A stretch of DNA of 64,000 bases from the NCBI RefSeq assembly GCF_025677645.1, contig NZ_CP106879.1, forward strand, positions 434,001 through 498,000, read 5' to 3'. The translations under genes were made by a program, and so were the position numbers. Each line of letters starts with the position of its first letter. Position 1 is the first letter of the stretch. The notes under the pieces are model-generated. The model was not told the DNA's origin. It did not search any database and saw only the letters and a list, made by a program, of their open reading frames with translations. This DNA comes from Curtobacterium poinsettiae. GTDB lineage: Bacteria; Actinomycetota; Actinomycetes; Actinomycetales; Microbacteriaceae. Shown one piece after another: positions 7,798 through 18,424 of the stretch.

Positions 7798-8955
7798 TCA
7801 GTGCCGCGTGAGCACCACCAGCGTGACGTCGACCGCGGCGTCCGTGGGGACCGCCGTGCGCACCCGTTCGACCGCCGTGGCCCCGTCCGGGGCGGAGCGC
7901 ACCAGCGCAGCGAGGTCGTCCAGGTGCCGGAGCCCGTCCGACGTCAGGACCCCCTGCGTGCAGATCGCCAGCCGGTCGCCGGGTTCCAGGTCGAGCGCGC
8001 CGGGCGACCGGGGGATCGACTCCGGCTGCAGCCCGAGCGGCAGGTCGAGCGGGTGCAGGACGCGAGCCGGTCCGTCGGCGGGGACGAGCACCGCGAGGCC
8101 GTGCCCGGCGTCGCCGAAGTCGACGTGACCCGACGTCGGGTCGAGCCGCAGGTGGAAGAGCGAGCCCACGGCGTCCGCAGCCGACAGGTCGGCGGTGACC
8201 TGCGCCTCCAGGCCGACGATCGCGTCCGACACGGCCGAACCGGTCCGTGCCGCCACGGCACCCCGGACCGTCGCGGCGAGCAGGCCAGACGCCGGTCCGG
8301 CGGCGCTCACGCGGCCGACGGTGACGTGCAGGCCGCCGTCCGGGGCGATGCGCCAGTCGGCGACGTCACCCCCGCCGTCGTCGTGCTGGGCGACCACCAC
8401 GTCGAGGTCGTACCCGGGGATCTCCACCGGGTCCGGCACCAGTCCGTCGAGCACCCGGCGCACCCGCCCGCGGTCGATGGCGATGCCGAGCTCCCGCTCC
8501 GCCCACCGCGCCAGGTCCCGCAGCAGGGCGACGTCCTCGTCCGAGAACGACCGCGGAACCGCGTCCATGATGCACAGGGTGCCCACACGGGTGCCGTCGA
8601 CCATGGTCAGCGGTGCACCCGCGTAGAACCGGATGCCGTGCTCCGCCACCGCCGCCGTTCCGGCGAACCGGGCGTCGAGCGACGCGTCCGGGATCACCAT
8701 GGGTTCCGGGGTCAGCACCGTCGACGCGCAGAACTGCTCGCTGGCGGGGACGCTCGATCCCTGGTGCCAGCCGAAGGTCGACTGCGTGGTGACGAGGTCG
8801 TGGTGGACGAGGTTGAGGAAGGTCAACGGGACGTCGAACGCCTCGTGGGCCATGCGGGTGATGCGGTCGAAGCGCTCCTCGGGTCCTGATCCCAAGATGG
8901 CGAGCGCCTCGATCACCGCGGTGCGCTTGTCCGCACCGTCGAGATGGTTGGTCAC
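7798..8955 (-). CDS. GAF domain protein with degenerate PP2C/SpoIIE-like domain
   Basis: 385 residues. The N-terminal GAF domain (about 20-165) is clear: FDRITRMAHEAFDVPLTFLNLVHHD, then SEQFCASTVL and IRFYAGAPL. The rest (190-385) follows the SpoIIE/PP2C phosphatase layout (GGDVADW, GHGLAVLV, GDRLAICTQGVLTSDG, AAVDVTLVVL), but the acidic metal ligands of active enzymes are changed: GDxYD is GDVADW, the 'D/TDG' turn is TQG, and DDxTLVV is AVDVTLVV. Possibly a pseudophosphatase. The GTG start overlaps the ThuA stop, so they form an operon. Confidence 0.75.
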   Translation of the reverse strand: MTNHLDGADKRTAVIEALAILGSGPEERFDRITRMAHEAFDVPLTFLNLVHHDLVTTQSTFGWHQGSSVPASEQFCASTVLTPEPMVIPDASLDARFAGTAAVAEHGIRFYAGAPLTMVDGTRVGTLCIMDAVPRSFSDEDVALLRDLARWAERELGIAIDRGRVRRVLDGLVPDPVEIPGYDLDVVVAQHDDGGGDVADWRIAPDGGLHVTVGRVSAAGPASGLLAATVRGAVAARTGSAVSDAIVGLEAQVTADLSAADAVGSLFHLRLDPTSGHVDFGDAGHGLAVLVPADGPARVLHPLDLPLGLQPESIPRSPGALDLEPGDRLAICTQGVLTSDGLRHLDDLAALVRSAPDGATAVERVRTAVPTDAAVDVTLVVLTRH

Positions 8956-9728
8956 CCGGCCTGTCTACGCCCATCGTCCGACAGGAACCAGTCCCTCGGG
9001 TGGGGGTCGGCGGTCAGGGCGCGTCGCTCGGACACCGGGGCAGCCCAGGCCGCCGCATTGGACAACACGCGCTGGATGTCGGGGTGGTGGTAGACGGGGT
9101 ACTCCTGGTCGCCGGGCGAGAAGTAGAAGACCTTGCCGAGGCCCCGGCGGTACGCGACGCCGGAGCGGAAGACCTCGCCGCCCGCGAAGGTCGACAGGAA
9201 GACCTCCTCGTCGGGGCGGGGGATGTCGAAGTACTCGCCGTACATCTCCTGCCGGTCGATGACGATCGGGTGCGGCACGCCGGCCGCGATCGGGTGCTCG
9301 GGCGCGACGGTCCAGACGAGTTCGCGCTCGCCGTCGTTCCGCCACTTCAGCGAGCAGGTCGTGCCCATCAGGCGCTTGAACGGCTTGGAGTAGTGGCCGG
9401 AGTGCAACACCACCAGGCCCATGCCGGCGTGCACGGCGTCGACGACCAGGTCGACGACGGCGTCGCTCACCTCGTCGTGGGCGGCGTGCCCCCACCAGAA
9501 CAGCACGTCCGTGGTGGCCAGGCGTTCGGCGGTGATGCCGTGGTCGGGTTCCTGCAGGGTGGCGGTGGAGACGTCGGCCCCGGGCTGCTGCTGCCGGAGC
9601 GCCTCGGCGATCACGGTGTGCATGCCGTCGGGGTAGTGCCCGATGACCGTCGCGTCACCGCGGATCTCGTGCACGTTCTCGTTCCAGACGACGATGTTCA
9701 GGGGACGGTTCTCGGTCGGCGCTGACAT
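8952..9728 (-). CDS. ThuA domain-containing protein
   Basis: 258 residues from the ATG at 9728. It has the ThuA-like class I glutamine amidotransferase fold: NIVVWNENVHE, TDVLFWWGHAAHDEV, GMGLVVLHSGHYSKPFKRLMG, GEYFDIPRPDEEVFLSTFAGGEVFRSG and GLGKVFYFSPGDQEYPVYHHPDI. ThuA proteins are linked to trehalose or other sugar use; their chemistry is poorly known. It is divergent from the secreted DUF4874/DUF4832 protein and coupled to the GAF protein downstream, hinting at a carbohydrate-responsive locus. Confidence 0.87.
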   Translation of the reverse strand: MSAPTENRPLNIVVWNENVHEIRGDATVIGHYPDGMHTVIAEALRQQQPGADVSTATLQEPDHGITAERLATTDVLFWWGHAAHDEVSDAVVDLVVDAVHAGMGLVVLHSGHYSKPFKRLMGTTCSLKWRNDGERELVWTVAPEHPIAAGVPHPIVIDRQEMYGEYFDIPRPDEEVFLSTFAGGEVFRSGVAYRRGLGKVFYFSPGDQEYPVYHHPDIQRVLSNAAAWAAPVSERRALTADPHPRDWFLSDDGRRQAG

Positions 9729-9869
9729 GTCGCCCACGCTACCCGTGATCGGATCGCGCAGGCTCTGGCGTTTTCTGATCGTTTGACCTACCTTCAGATC
9801 ACATCCGCGCAGGGCGTCGGCGCCAGGGGGCACCGATCACCGTCCGCGCCGAGGACAGGGGCTCGTCCG

Positions 9870-11309
9870 ATGCAGCACCGCACCATCACCACCGTCGCAC
9901 TCGCGGCGGCACTCGCACTCGCCGTACCGACCACCGCGTGGGCATCGCCCTCCGGTCACCACTCGAAACGGACCGCGACCACCTCGACCGTGACCTACAC
10001 GGCGAGCGACGCGGTCATCCCGAACCCCTCGCGCGGGTTCGACCACACCACCGAGACGCACTACCGCGCCGACGGCACCGGGTACACGCCGCTCGACGCC
10101 GCGACCCTCCGGGGCTACCGGGCCGAGGGCGTCACGCAGGTCGTCCGGGTGTTCTACATGGAGGCGTTCGTCCAGCAGCGGCAACTCAGCCCGGCCTGGC
10201 TCGCGCTCGTGCAGCACGACTACGACACCGCACGCGCAGCCGGCGTGGGTGTGATCACCCGGTTCGCGTACGTCCAGGGTGGCTCGTACCCGTACTCGGC
10301 GCCCTACGGTGACGCCGATCTGCCGACCGTGCTCGCGCACATCGAGCAACTCACCCCGACGCTCCGCCGCAACGCCGACGTCATCCCGACCCTGCAGGGG
10401 GGATTCATCGGGCTCTGGGGCGAGGGCTACTACACCGACCACTTCGCGAGCGACCCGGCGAACCCGGGCGTGCTGACCGAGGCCGACAAGGACGCCCGAC
10501 GGCAGGTGCTCCAGGCCGAGCTCGCGGCCCTGCCGTCGAGCCGCTCGGTCCAGGTCCGGACGATGCAGATGAAGCAGGACGCGCTCCGCACCCCGTCCGG
10601 CACGGCCGGGGCACTCACCCCGGCGCAGGCGCACGACGGATCAGCAGCGTCGCGCATCGGGCACCACAACGACTGCTTCCTCGCCTCGCCGGACGACTTC
10701 GGCACGTTCCTGAGCAACCCGCTGTCGCTCGACCAGGACTACCTGGCGGCGGAGTCGCGGTACGTCCCGGTCGGTGGTGAGACCTGCGCCGTGAACGCGC
10801 CGCGGTCCGAGTACCCGTCCGCCTCGGCCGAGATGGCGAAGTACCACTACAGCTACCTCAACCTCGACTACAACAAGGACGTCCTGGCGACCTGGGGCGC
10901 GGACGGCATGACCGACGCCGCGAAGAAGCTCGGCTACCGCTTCACGATGACGTCGAGTACCGCCACCTCGGGCGCGAATCCGTCGGTGGCGGTGTCGATC
11001 CGGAACGACGGCTGGGCGGCACCGTACAACAGCCGCCCGGTGCAGCTCGTCCTGACCGACGGCGACCGCCGGGTGACCGTGCCGGTGGACGCCGACGCGT
11101 CGTCCTGGCAGCCGGGGCAGAGCGTGACCGTCCGGTCGTCGCTCGCCGACGTGCCGGACGGGCGCTGGAGCGTCGCACTCGCCCTGCCTGCGCCGGAGGC
11201 CTCGGTGGCGGCGGACCCTGCGTTCGCGATCCAGACGGCGAACACCGGCACGTGGGACGCGAGCACGGGCGTGAACCACCTCGGTCAGACGGTCGTCGTC
11301 CAGCACTGA
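9870..11309 (+). CDS. secreted DUF4874/DUF4832 domain protein
   Basis: 479 residues from the ATG at 9870 (MQHRTITTVALAAALALAVP), with a Sec signal peptide ending near AWA (residue about 28). The DUF4874 part starts with AVIPNPSRGFDHTTETHY and carries VTQVVRVFYMEAFVQ and an IGLWGEGYYTDHF segment that looks like a TIM-barrel strand end. The DUF4832 part includes HNDCFLASPDDFGTF and AKYHYSYLNLDYNKDVLATW. A beta-sandwich tail closes it. Fold resembles a glycoside hydrolase, activity unknown. Divergent from thuA. Confidence 0.85.
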   Translation: MQHRTITTVALAAALALAVPTTAWASPSGHHSKRTATTSTVTYTASDAVIPNPSRGFDHTTETHYRADGTGYTPLDAATLRGYRAEGVTQVVRVFYMEAFVQQRQLSPAWLALVQHDYDTARAAGVGVITRFAYVQGGSYPYSAPYGDADLPTVLAHIEQLTPTLRRNADVIPTLQGGFIGLWGEGYYTDHFASDPANPGVLTEADKDARRQVLQAELAALPSSRSVQVRTMQMKQDALRTPSGTAGALTPAQAHDGSAASRIGHHNDCFLASPDDFGTFLSNPLSLDQDYLAAESRYVPVGGETCAVNAPRSEYPSASAEMAKYHYSYLNLDYNKDVLATWGADGMTDAAKKLGYRFTMTSSTATSGANPSVAVSIRNDGWAAPYNSRPVQLVLTDGDRRVTVPVDADASSWQPGQSVTVRSSLADVPDGRWSVALALPAPEASVAADPAFAIQTANTGTWDASTGVNHLGQTVVVQH

Positions 11310-11379
11310 GCGGACGTGCAGCGCGCCCCGGGTCGGACGGCCCGGGGCGTTCTGCTGTCTGTCAACCGGGTCCGCCACC

Positions 11380-11844
11380 ATGGAGGCCATGACTCCGCGC
11401 TCCCTGTTCCGCGCCGCCGCGGTCGCCGAACTCGTGACATGGACCCTGCTCATCCTCGGGATGGTGCTCAAGTACGGCCTGGACGCCGGCGACTGGGGCG
11501 TCCGGATCGGCGGTGGGGTGCACGGCTTCGTGTTCCTGGCGTACCTGGTGGTCACGACGGTCGTCGCGGTGAACCAGCGGTGGTCGCTCGGGGCGCTCGT
11601 GCTCGGCTGGGCCAGTGCCGTCGTGCCGTACGCCACGGTGCCGTTCGAGGTCGCGGTCGCCCGCCGCGGCATGCTCGAGGGCTCCTGGCGCCGCTCGCCG
11701 GACGCCCACTCGGGCTTCTGGGACCGCCTGCTGTTCTTCGTGGTGCGTCGGCCCGCCGTGGCCGCGGGCATCGGGGTCGTGGCCGTCGCCCTCGTCTTCA
11801 CCGGGCTGCTCGCCGCCGGGCCGCCCGTCCCGTCCCGCGGCTGA
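11380..11844 (+). CDS. DUF3817 family membrane protein
   Basis: 154 residues. Typical DUF3817 sequence: FRAAAVAELVTWTLLILGMVLKY, then GGGVHGFVFLAYLVVTTVVAV and WSLGALVLGWASAVVPYATVPFEVAVA, with a fourth segment near the C-terminus. These proteins are small membrane proteins of unknown role. An alternative ATG at 11389 has GGAGG very close before it; either start keeps the whole domain. Convergent with icd, with two different palindromes in the gap. Confidence 0.85.
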   Translation: MEAMTPRSLFRAAAVAELVTWTLLILGMVLKYGLDAGDWGVRIGGGVHGFVFLAYLVVTTVVAVNQRWSLGALVLGWASAVVPYATVPFEVAVARRGMLEGSWRRSPDAHSGFWDRLLFFVVRRPAVAAGIGVVAVALVFTGLLAAGPPVPSRG

Positions 11845-11882
11845 CCCCCCGCGCGTCACCCGGGTCCCCTCGCGCCCACTTC

Positions 11883-11933
11883 GTGTGCAGGAATGGTCGG
11901 GTTCGTGGTGCGGACCCGACCATTCCTGCTCAC
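11883..11933. repeat. family-2 palindrome (GTGAGCAG..TTCCTGCTCAC type)
   Basis: Inverted repeat with arms GCAGGAATGGTCGGGT (11887-11902) and its exact complement (11914-11929). First of four copies in the window; directly followed by a family-1 hairpin in the same convergent gap. Confidence 0.8.
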
Positions 11934-11960
11934 CAAACGCGGCCGCGGACGCGACCACGG

Positions 11961-12006
11961 ACGGACGGGAGGCCCGGTGCCAGCTGGCACCGGGCCTCCC
12001 GTCCGT
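11961..12006. terminator. family-1 hairpin, perfect 46-bp palindrome
   Basis: Each 23-bp arm is an exact complement of the other, centred on CAG|CTG. It lies 14 bp from the icd stop and between convergent genes, so it can terminate from both sides. Confidence 0.8.
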
Positions 12007-12019
12007 GGGCTGGTCGCTG

Positions 12020-14230
<2,211 letters not shown>

Positions 14231-14423
14231 GCTGGCGGGTACTCCCTTGTTCGACCGTCGGTACGTCCACGGTACTCGTGGCGCAGGATGTCTCGACATC
14301 AAGATACATGGCCCCCGCGTCCGCGCGGCAGATGCTCGGCCGACACCCTGGAGGCGCACTGTCGACACATAGGAACGGTGCGTGGACTGGTCTCCCGCAG
14401 CACCAGAGCGAGGGAGAGCGCGC

Positions 14424-14789
14424 ATGACCACCACACGGCAGACCCCGGACGACTTCGGCTGGACCGCGGAGGACCTGCGGTCCGCCTACGCCTCGGACGG
14501 CAGCGGGCCCTACCGGTACGCGCCGGACGGCTCCGGCCCGTTCTCGTACGACCCGGACGGCTCCGGGCCCTGGCTCGTCGGCCCCGAACCCCGACGGAGC
14601 GCCGGGCGGTTCGCACCGCGCCAGCGTGGCAGCCGGCCGCGGCTGCGGCGGATCGGGACGGCCTGCACCGCCGGTGCGCTGGCGCTCGTGCTCGCCGTCG
14701 GCAGCGTCTCCGTCGTCGCGCACGCCGCTCCTCCACACCCGTCGGTGCAGGCGAGCGCCGTCCACGGTTCCGGACCCGACGGAGCCTGA
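14424..14789 (+). CDS. small membrane protein with DGSGP repeats, unknown
   Basis: 121 residues from the ATG at 14424, preceded by AGGGAG. Residues about 20-50 hold three tandem decapeptides: [31 protein letters not shown] basic stretch ([13 protein letters not shown]) then precedes one hydrophobic segment (about 80-98), and a short Ala/Pro/Ser tail follows. This predicts a single-pass protein with the repeats in the cytoplasm. No family recognised. Its stop is 3 bp from that of the convergent gene at 14793. Confidence 0.75.
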   Translation: MTTTRQTPDDFGWTAEDLRSAYASDGSGPYRYAPDGSGPFSYDPDGSGPWLVGPEPRRSAGRFAPRQRGSRPRLRRIGTACTAGALALVLAVGSVSVVAHAAPPHPSVQASAVHGSGPDGA

Positions 14790-14792
14790 GCC

Positions 14793-15287
14793 TCAGTCGC
14801 CGATCGAGACGCGGAACACCCGGACGCCGGCCGCACGGAGCCCGGCGAGCCCGAGCCGCATGCGCAGGGGCCGGAACGGCCGGCGGAACCCGGACGACGC
14901 CGACGCCGCATCGATCTGGTGCAGGACCTCGGACGTCAGGGTGCGCTCGAGCTTCGGTGCGAGCCGCGTCACCCCGGATACGGTGACGACGATGCGGACG
15001 GCGTGCGGCGCGAGCATCGGCGCGATGAGCTCGGCAGCCGCCTGCGCCCGGTGGAACGCGGGGTCGTCACCCGGACGGCGGATGGCGATGACGGCCAGCG
15101 CCGCGTCCCAGGTCTCCTCGGGGTCCGGCAGGTCGTCGACCCCGATGACCCGCATCCGCGCGGCGTCGATCCCGGCACGCACGGCCGCAGCCCGGAGCAC
15201 GGGCAGGAGTTCCTGGGTACCGGCCAGCACGACGTCGGCCGACGCCAGGTCGACCGTTCCGTACCGCTCACGCGGCGATCGGGCCAT
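14793..15287 (-). CDS. conserved-looking hypothetical protein
   Basis: 164 residues, soluble. It opens with MARSPRERYGTVDLASADVVLAGTQELLPVLRAAA and has alternating strand/helix periodicity (MRVIGVDDL, AALAVIAIR, VRIVVTVSGVTRLAPKLERTL). It ends with a basic region (RRPFRPLRMRLGLAGLRAAG). This could be a Rossmann-like fold, but no family or catalytic motif is recognised. It is divergent from the M23 peptidase, sharing a 160-bp promoter gap. Confidence 0.6.
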   Translation of the reverse strand: MARSPRERYGTVDLASADVVLAGTQELLPVLRAAAVRAGIDAARMRVIGVDDLPDPEETWDAALAVIAIRRPGDDPAFHRAQAAAELIAPMLAPHAVRIVVTVSGVTRLAPKLERTLTSEVLHQIDAASASSGFRRPFRPLRMRLGLAGLRAAGVRVFRVSIGD

Positions 15288-15385
15288 GGTGCGGGTCCTT
15301 CCGTCGCTTTTCCCTGACCGTACCGATGCGCAGGGCCCAGGGGACGCCCGAGGCCGTGGTGATCAGGGGCCTCCCAGCACACTCG

Positions 15386-15401
15386 GTAACGAAAAGATCA
15401 C
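15386..15401 (+). promoter_or_regulatory. GTAAC-N6-ATCAC element before M23 peptidase
   Basis: The string GTAACGAAAAGATCAC lies 49 bp upstream of the peptidase ATG and is AT-rich for this genome. It resembles the spaced GTnAC repeats bound by the cell-wall response regulator MtrA in actinobacteria, whose targets include peptidoglycan hydrolases. The second half is ATCAC rather than GTCAC and the spacer is one base longer than the usual five, so the match is partial. Confidence 0.35.
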
Positions 15402-15449
15402 GAAAGGGCCTGTACAAAGCGACAGAGTCGTGCAGAATGGTGGGCGGCC

Positions 15450-16562
15450 ATGACGACTGCACCCGAACTCGACCAGCACCCGGAGACCCCGGTGGTGCAC
15501 CTGTCCCGTCGCGCCGCCCTCGAGGCCGAGCGCGCAGCAGCCCGCGGACCGCACCGTCGCAGCAAGACCGCCCCGGTCGCGAAGGCCGTTCGGTCCGAGA
15601 AGCCGGCCAAGGCAGCGAAGGCCGTCAAGCCGGCGAAGGCCGCGAAGCCGGCCAAGATGCCGAAGGCCGCGAAGGTCACCACGCCAGTGCGAGCCGTCGT
15701 CCTCGCGTCCTCGGCCACCGAGCCGGCCGGCCGCCGCTCCGCAGCCGCACGCGCCACCACCGAGCACGTCGACGACCGCATCCAGCGCGTCGTCCGCCGC
15801 CCCGCACCCAAGGTGACCCGCGTCGCCAGCGCACCCCCGGCCTCCCGGTCGGCCCGTGCCGGACGCATCACGCTCACCAGCGCCGCGGCCGCCATCGCGA
15901 TGTTCGCCGCATCGGCCATGCCCGCCCACGCGAGCGCCGGGACCTCGATGGCCACCTCGACCATCGCGCCCGTCGTGCGCACCCAGGACTACGCCGTGAC
16001 CCAGGCGGTCACGGCCGCCGGGTTCGACCGTGACGGGTTCACCGTCGGCGGCGGCTCGACGGTCTCCACGAAGACCGCTGGTTCGGCCGACACCGCGGCG
16101 ACCGCGGGCGGCGCCGTGTCGTTCGGCGGCGCGGTCCGCTCGCCGTTCCCCGGCCCGGTGCAGATGAGCTCCGGCTTCGGGTACCGCTCGGCACCGTGCG
16201 GCGCGTGCTCGTCGCTGCACCAGGGCCTCGACTTCACCCCGGGCATGGGCACGCCGATCGGCGCCGTCGCCGCGGGCAAGGTCCGGGTCTCTGGCACCTA
16301 CTTCTCGTACGGCAACGCGGTCATCATCGACCACGTGGTCGACGGCCGTCAGGTCTCCACGCTCTACGGTCACATGATCCCCGGCTCCTCGCCGCTCAAG
16401 GTCGGCGACACCGTCGCTGCCGGTCAGTTCATCGGGCTCGTCGGGTCCTCCGGCGTCTCGACCGGTGCGCACCTGCACCTCGAGGTCCTGATGGACGGCG
16501 TCACGCCGATCGACCCGAAGGCGTGGCTCGAGGCCCGCATCGGCCGCTCGCTCACCCTGTAG
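15450..16562 (+). CDS. M23 family peptidoglycan endopeptidase, exported
   Basis: 370 residues. A long Lys/Ala/Pro-rich cytoplasmic lead (residues 1-135, with KPAKAAK-type repeats at 50-75) precedes a hydrophobic export segment at about 140-160 ending in AHA. A Gly/Ser/Thr linker leads to the LytM domain (230-360): HQGLD (His257, Asp261) and HLHLE (His341, His343) supply the zinc site. It cuts peptide cross-links in the wall. A lead this long before the export segment is unusual. Its promoter gap has an MtrA-like element. Confidence 0.92.
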   Translation: MTTAPELDQHPETPVVHLSRRAALEAERAAARGPHRRSKTAPVAKAVRSEKPAKAAKAVKPAKAAKPAKMPKAAKVTTPVRAVVLASSATEPAGRRSAAARATTEHVDDRIQRVVRRPAPKVTRVASAPPASRSARAGRITLTSAAAAIAMFAASAMPAHASAGTSMATSTIAPVVRTQDYAVTQAVTAAGFDRDGFTVGGGSTVSTKTAGSADTAATAGGAVSFGGAVRSPFPGPVQMSSGFGYRSAPCGACSSLHQGLDFTPGMGTPIGAVAAGKVRVSGTYFSYGNAVIIDHVVDGRQVSTLYGHMIPGSSPLKVGDTVAAGQFIGLVGSSGVSTGAHLHLEVLMDGVTPIDPKAWLEARIGRSLTL

Positions 16563-16722
16563 CGACCGCGCGCCACAGCGTCCGAACCCGTCGCGACGCG
16601 GGATCCACAGCCGCTGTCGAGCGACAGCACGGTGATGTCCCAGTCGGCCTGTGCAGACTCACAGGCATGGACGATCCCCACAGACCGCCCGCCCGTCGTC
16701 GATCCGAGGCGGCTGCCCGCTG

Positions 16723-17997
16723 ATGGGCGCTGACACCTGGATCGCCTTCGGGCTCGTCATCCTCTTCGTGCTCGTCGGCGGGGTCTTCGCGGCCGCCGAG
16801 ATCGCACTCGTCTCCCTCCGCGAATCCCAGCTGCAGCAGCTCGAACGCCGCGGCCCCCGCGGGATGCGGGTCGCCGAGCTCGGCCGTGACCCGAACCGCT
16901 TCCTGTCCGCCGTGCAGATCGGCGTGACCGTCGCCGGGTTCTTCTCCGCCGCGTACGGTGCGTCCTCGATCGCACCCGACGTCGCGCCGCTGTTCCAGGG
17001 GCTCGGCCTCGAGCAGGGCACGGCCGAAGCCGTCGCGCTCGTGCTGATGACCCTCGTCATCGCGTACCTGTCGCTCGTGTTCGGCGAGCTCGTGCCGAAG
17101 CGCCTCGCCCTGCAGCGTGCCGAGGGCTTCTCGATGGCCGTCGCCCCGACACTGGAGCGCTTCGCCGTGCTGATGCGGCCGGTGATCTGGCTGCTCTCGA
17201 AGTCCACCGACACCGTCGTGCGACTGCTCGGTGGTGACCCGGACGCCCGCAGCGAGTCGATGAGCACCGAGGAGCTCCGCGGGCTGGTCGACGAGCACAC
17301 CGGCGTCGACGAGCAGGGACGCCGGATCGCCCGCAGCGCCCTGGACGCCGGTGACCGCATCCTGCGCGAGTCGATGCGCCCCTGGTACGACGTCTCGACG
17401 CTGGACGCCGGCCTCTCCGTCGCCGAGGCCACCGACCGGGCCATCGCGGCGGGGCACACCCGGTACCTCGTGACCTCCGGCGGGCGCGACGAGGTCGAGG
17501 GCTTCGTGCACCTCCGTGACCTGCTGCGTCCGGTCGACCCCGCGGCCCCGGTCGCCACGCTCGTCCGGCCGGTGCTCGCCCTGCCCGAGACGAAGTCGCT
17601 GTCGAGTGCGATCGCGGACATGCGCACCGACGGCCACCAGATCGCCCTCGTGGTCGACGAGTACGGCGGCAGCGCCGGCATGGTCACGCTCGAGGCGCTG
17701 CTCGAGGACCTCGTCGGCCGCATCCGCGACGAGTGGGACTCCACCGAGTACGACGAGTCGGTGCTCGCGCACGACGGCGTCGACGGAGCCACGGTGCTCG
17801 AGGACCTGGCTGCGGACGGCGGCCCGGTCCTGCCGGACGGCGACTACGAGACCGTGGGAGGGCTCGTGCAGGTGCAGCTGGACCGCGTCCCCGAGGTCGG
17901 TGACGTCGTCCTGGCTGGCGGCCACCGCCTCGAGGTGACCGCCATGGACGGTCACCGCGTCGCGCGGGTGCGCATCGGGTCCGACGCCGCGCCCTGA
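16723..17997 (+). CDS. CNNM/CBS domain membrane protein (hemolysin-C/CorC-like family)
   Basis: 424 residues from the ATG at 16723. The N-terminal CNNM (DUF21) domain has four hydrophobic segments (ADTWIAFGLVILFVLVGG, AAAEIALVSLRES, FLSAVQIGVTVAGFFSAAYGAS, FGELVPKRLALQRAEG). A CBS pair follows (about 215-330, with HTRYLVTSGGRDEVEGFVHLRDLL and IALVVDEYGGSAGMVTLEALLEDLVG), then a CorC_HlyC domain (YETVGGLVQVQLDRVPEVGD). Members act in magnesium or cobalt efflux and homeostasis; 'hemolysin' is historical. Confidence 0.93.
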   Translation: MGADTWIAFGLVILFVLVGGVFAAAEIALVSLRESQLQQLERRGPRGMRVAELGRDPNRFLSAVQIGVTVAGFFSAAYGASSIAPDVAPLFQGLGLEQGTAEAVALVLMTLVIAYLSLVFGELVPKRLALQRAEGFSMAVAPTLERFAVLMRPVIWLLSKSTDTVVRLLGGDPDARSESMSTEELRGLVDEHTGVDEQGRRIARSALDAGDRILRESMRPWYDVSTLDAGLSVAEATDRAIAAGHTRYLVTSGGRDEVEGFVHLRDLLRPVDPAAPVATLVRPVLALPETKSLSSAIADMRTDGHQIALVVDEYGGSAGMVTLEALLEDLVGRIRDEWDSTEYDESVLAHDGVDGATVLEDLAADGGPVLPDGDYETVGGLVQVQLDRVPEVGDVVLAGGHRLEVTAMDGHRVARVRIGSDAAP

Positions 17998-18033
17998 CCG
18001 CGCCCCCCAGCGGAGGAAGCCCGTGGCGGCAGG

Positions 18034-18352
18034 CGGTCGCAACACCCCGCGGGACGCCGGCGAGCGGTCACAGGCCGTCGTCTGCGGCGCCACCAGCCGA
18101 CAGGTCGCGACCAGACGGCGGGCGGCACGCGACGTGTCGCGACCGGTCGGGCACGGCCGGTCACGCAACGGAACGCGACCAGACGGCGTACGGGAGGCGC
18201 GTGGCGGGGCCGCCCCGCGCCTCCCGTCCGCTCCGGGCGGTCGCAACACGCCGCCAGACGCCGACGCGCGGTCACAGGCCGTCGCCTGCGGCGCCACCAG
18301 CCGACAGGTTGCGACGGGACGGCGCACGGCACGCGACGTGTCGTGACCAGTC
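18034..18352. repeat. 115-bp direct repeat pair flanking a family-1 hairpin
   Basis: Copy A at 18034-18148 and copy B at 18238-18352 have equal length, 204 bp apart, about 85-90% identical by eye (both contain GCGGTCACAGGCCGTCG and GGCGCCACCAGCCGACAGG). Both end with GCACGCGACGTGTCG. A hairpin lies between them. It fills the 427-bp gap after the CNNM gene, with no convincing open frame. Confidence 0.8.
18191..18226. terminator. family-1 hairpin between the two 115-bp repeats
   Basis: Arms CGGGAGGCGCG (18191-18201) and CGCGCCTCCCG (18216-18226), loop 14. Both neighbouring genes read rightwards, so it would serve the CNNM gene, though about 190 bp after its stop. Confidence 0.6.
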
Positions 18353-18424
18353 AGAGACGGCCGGCGGCCCCGCCGCGGCCCTCCCGCCTGCCGGATGCAC
18401 GGCACGGGCACGTACGCTCGTCGC

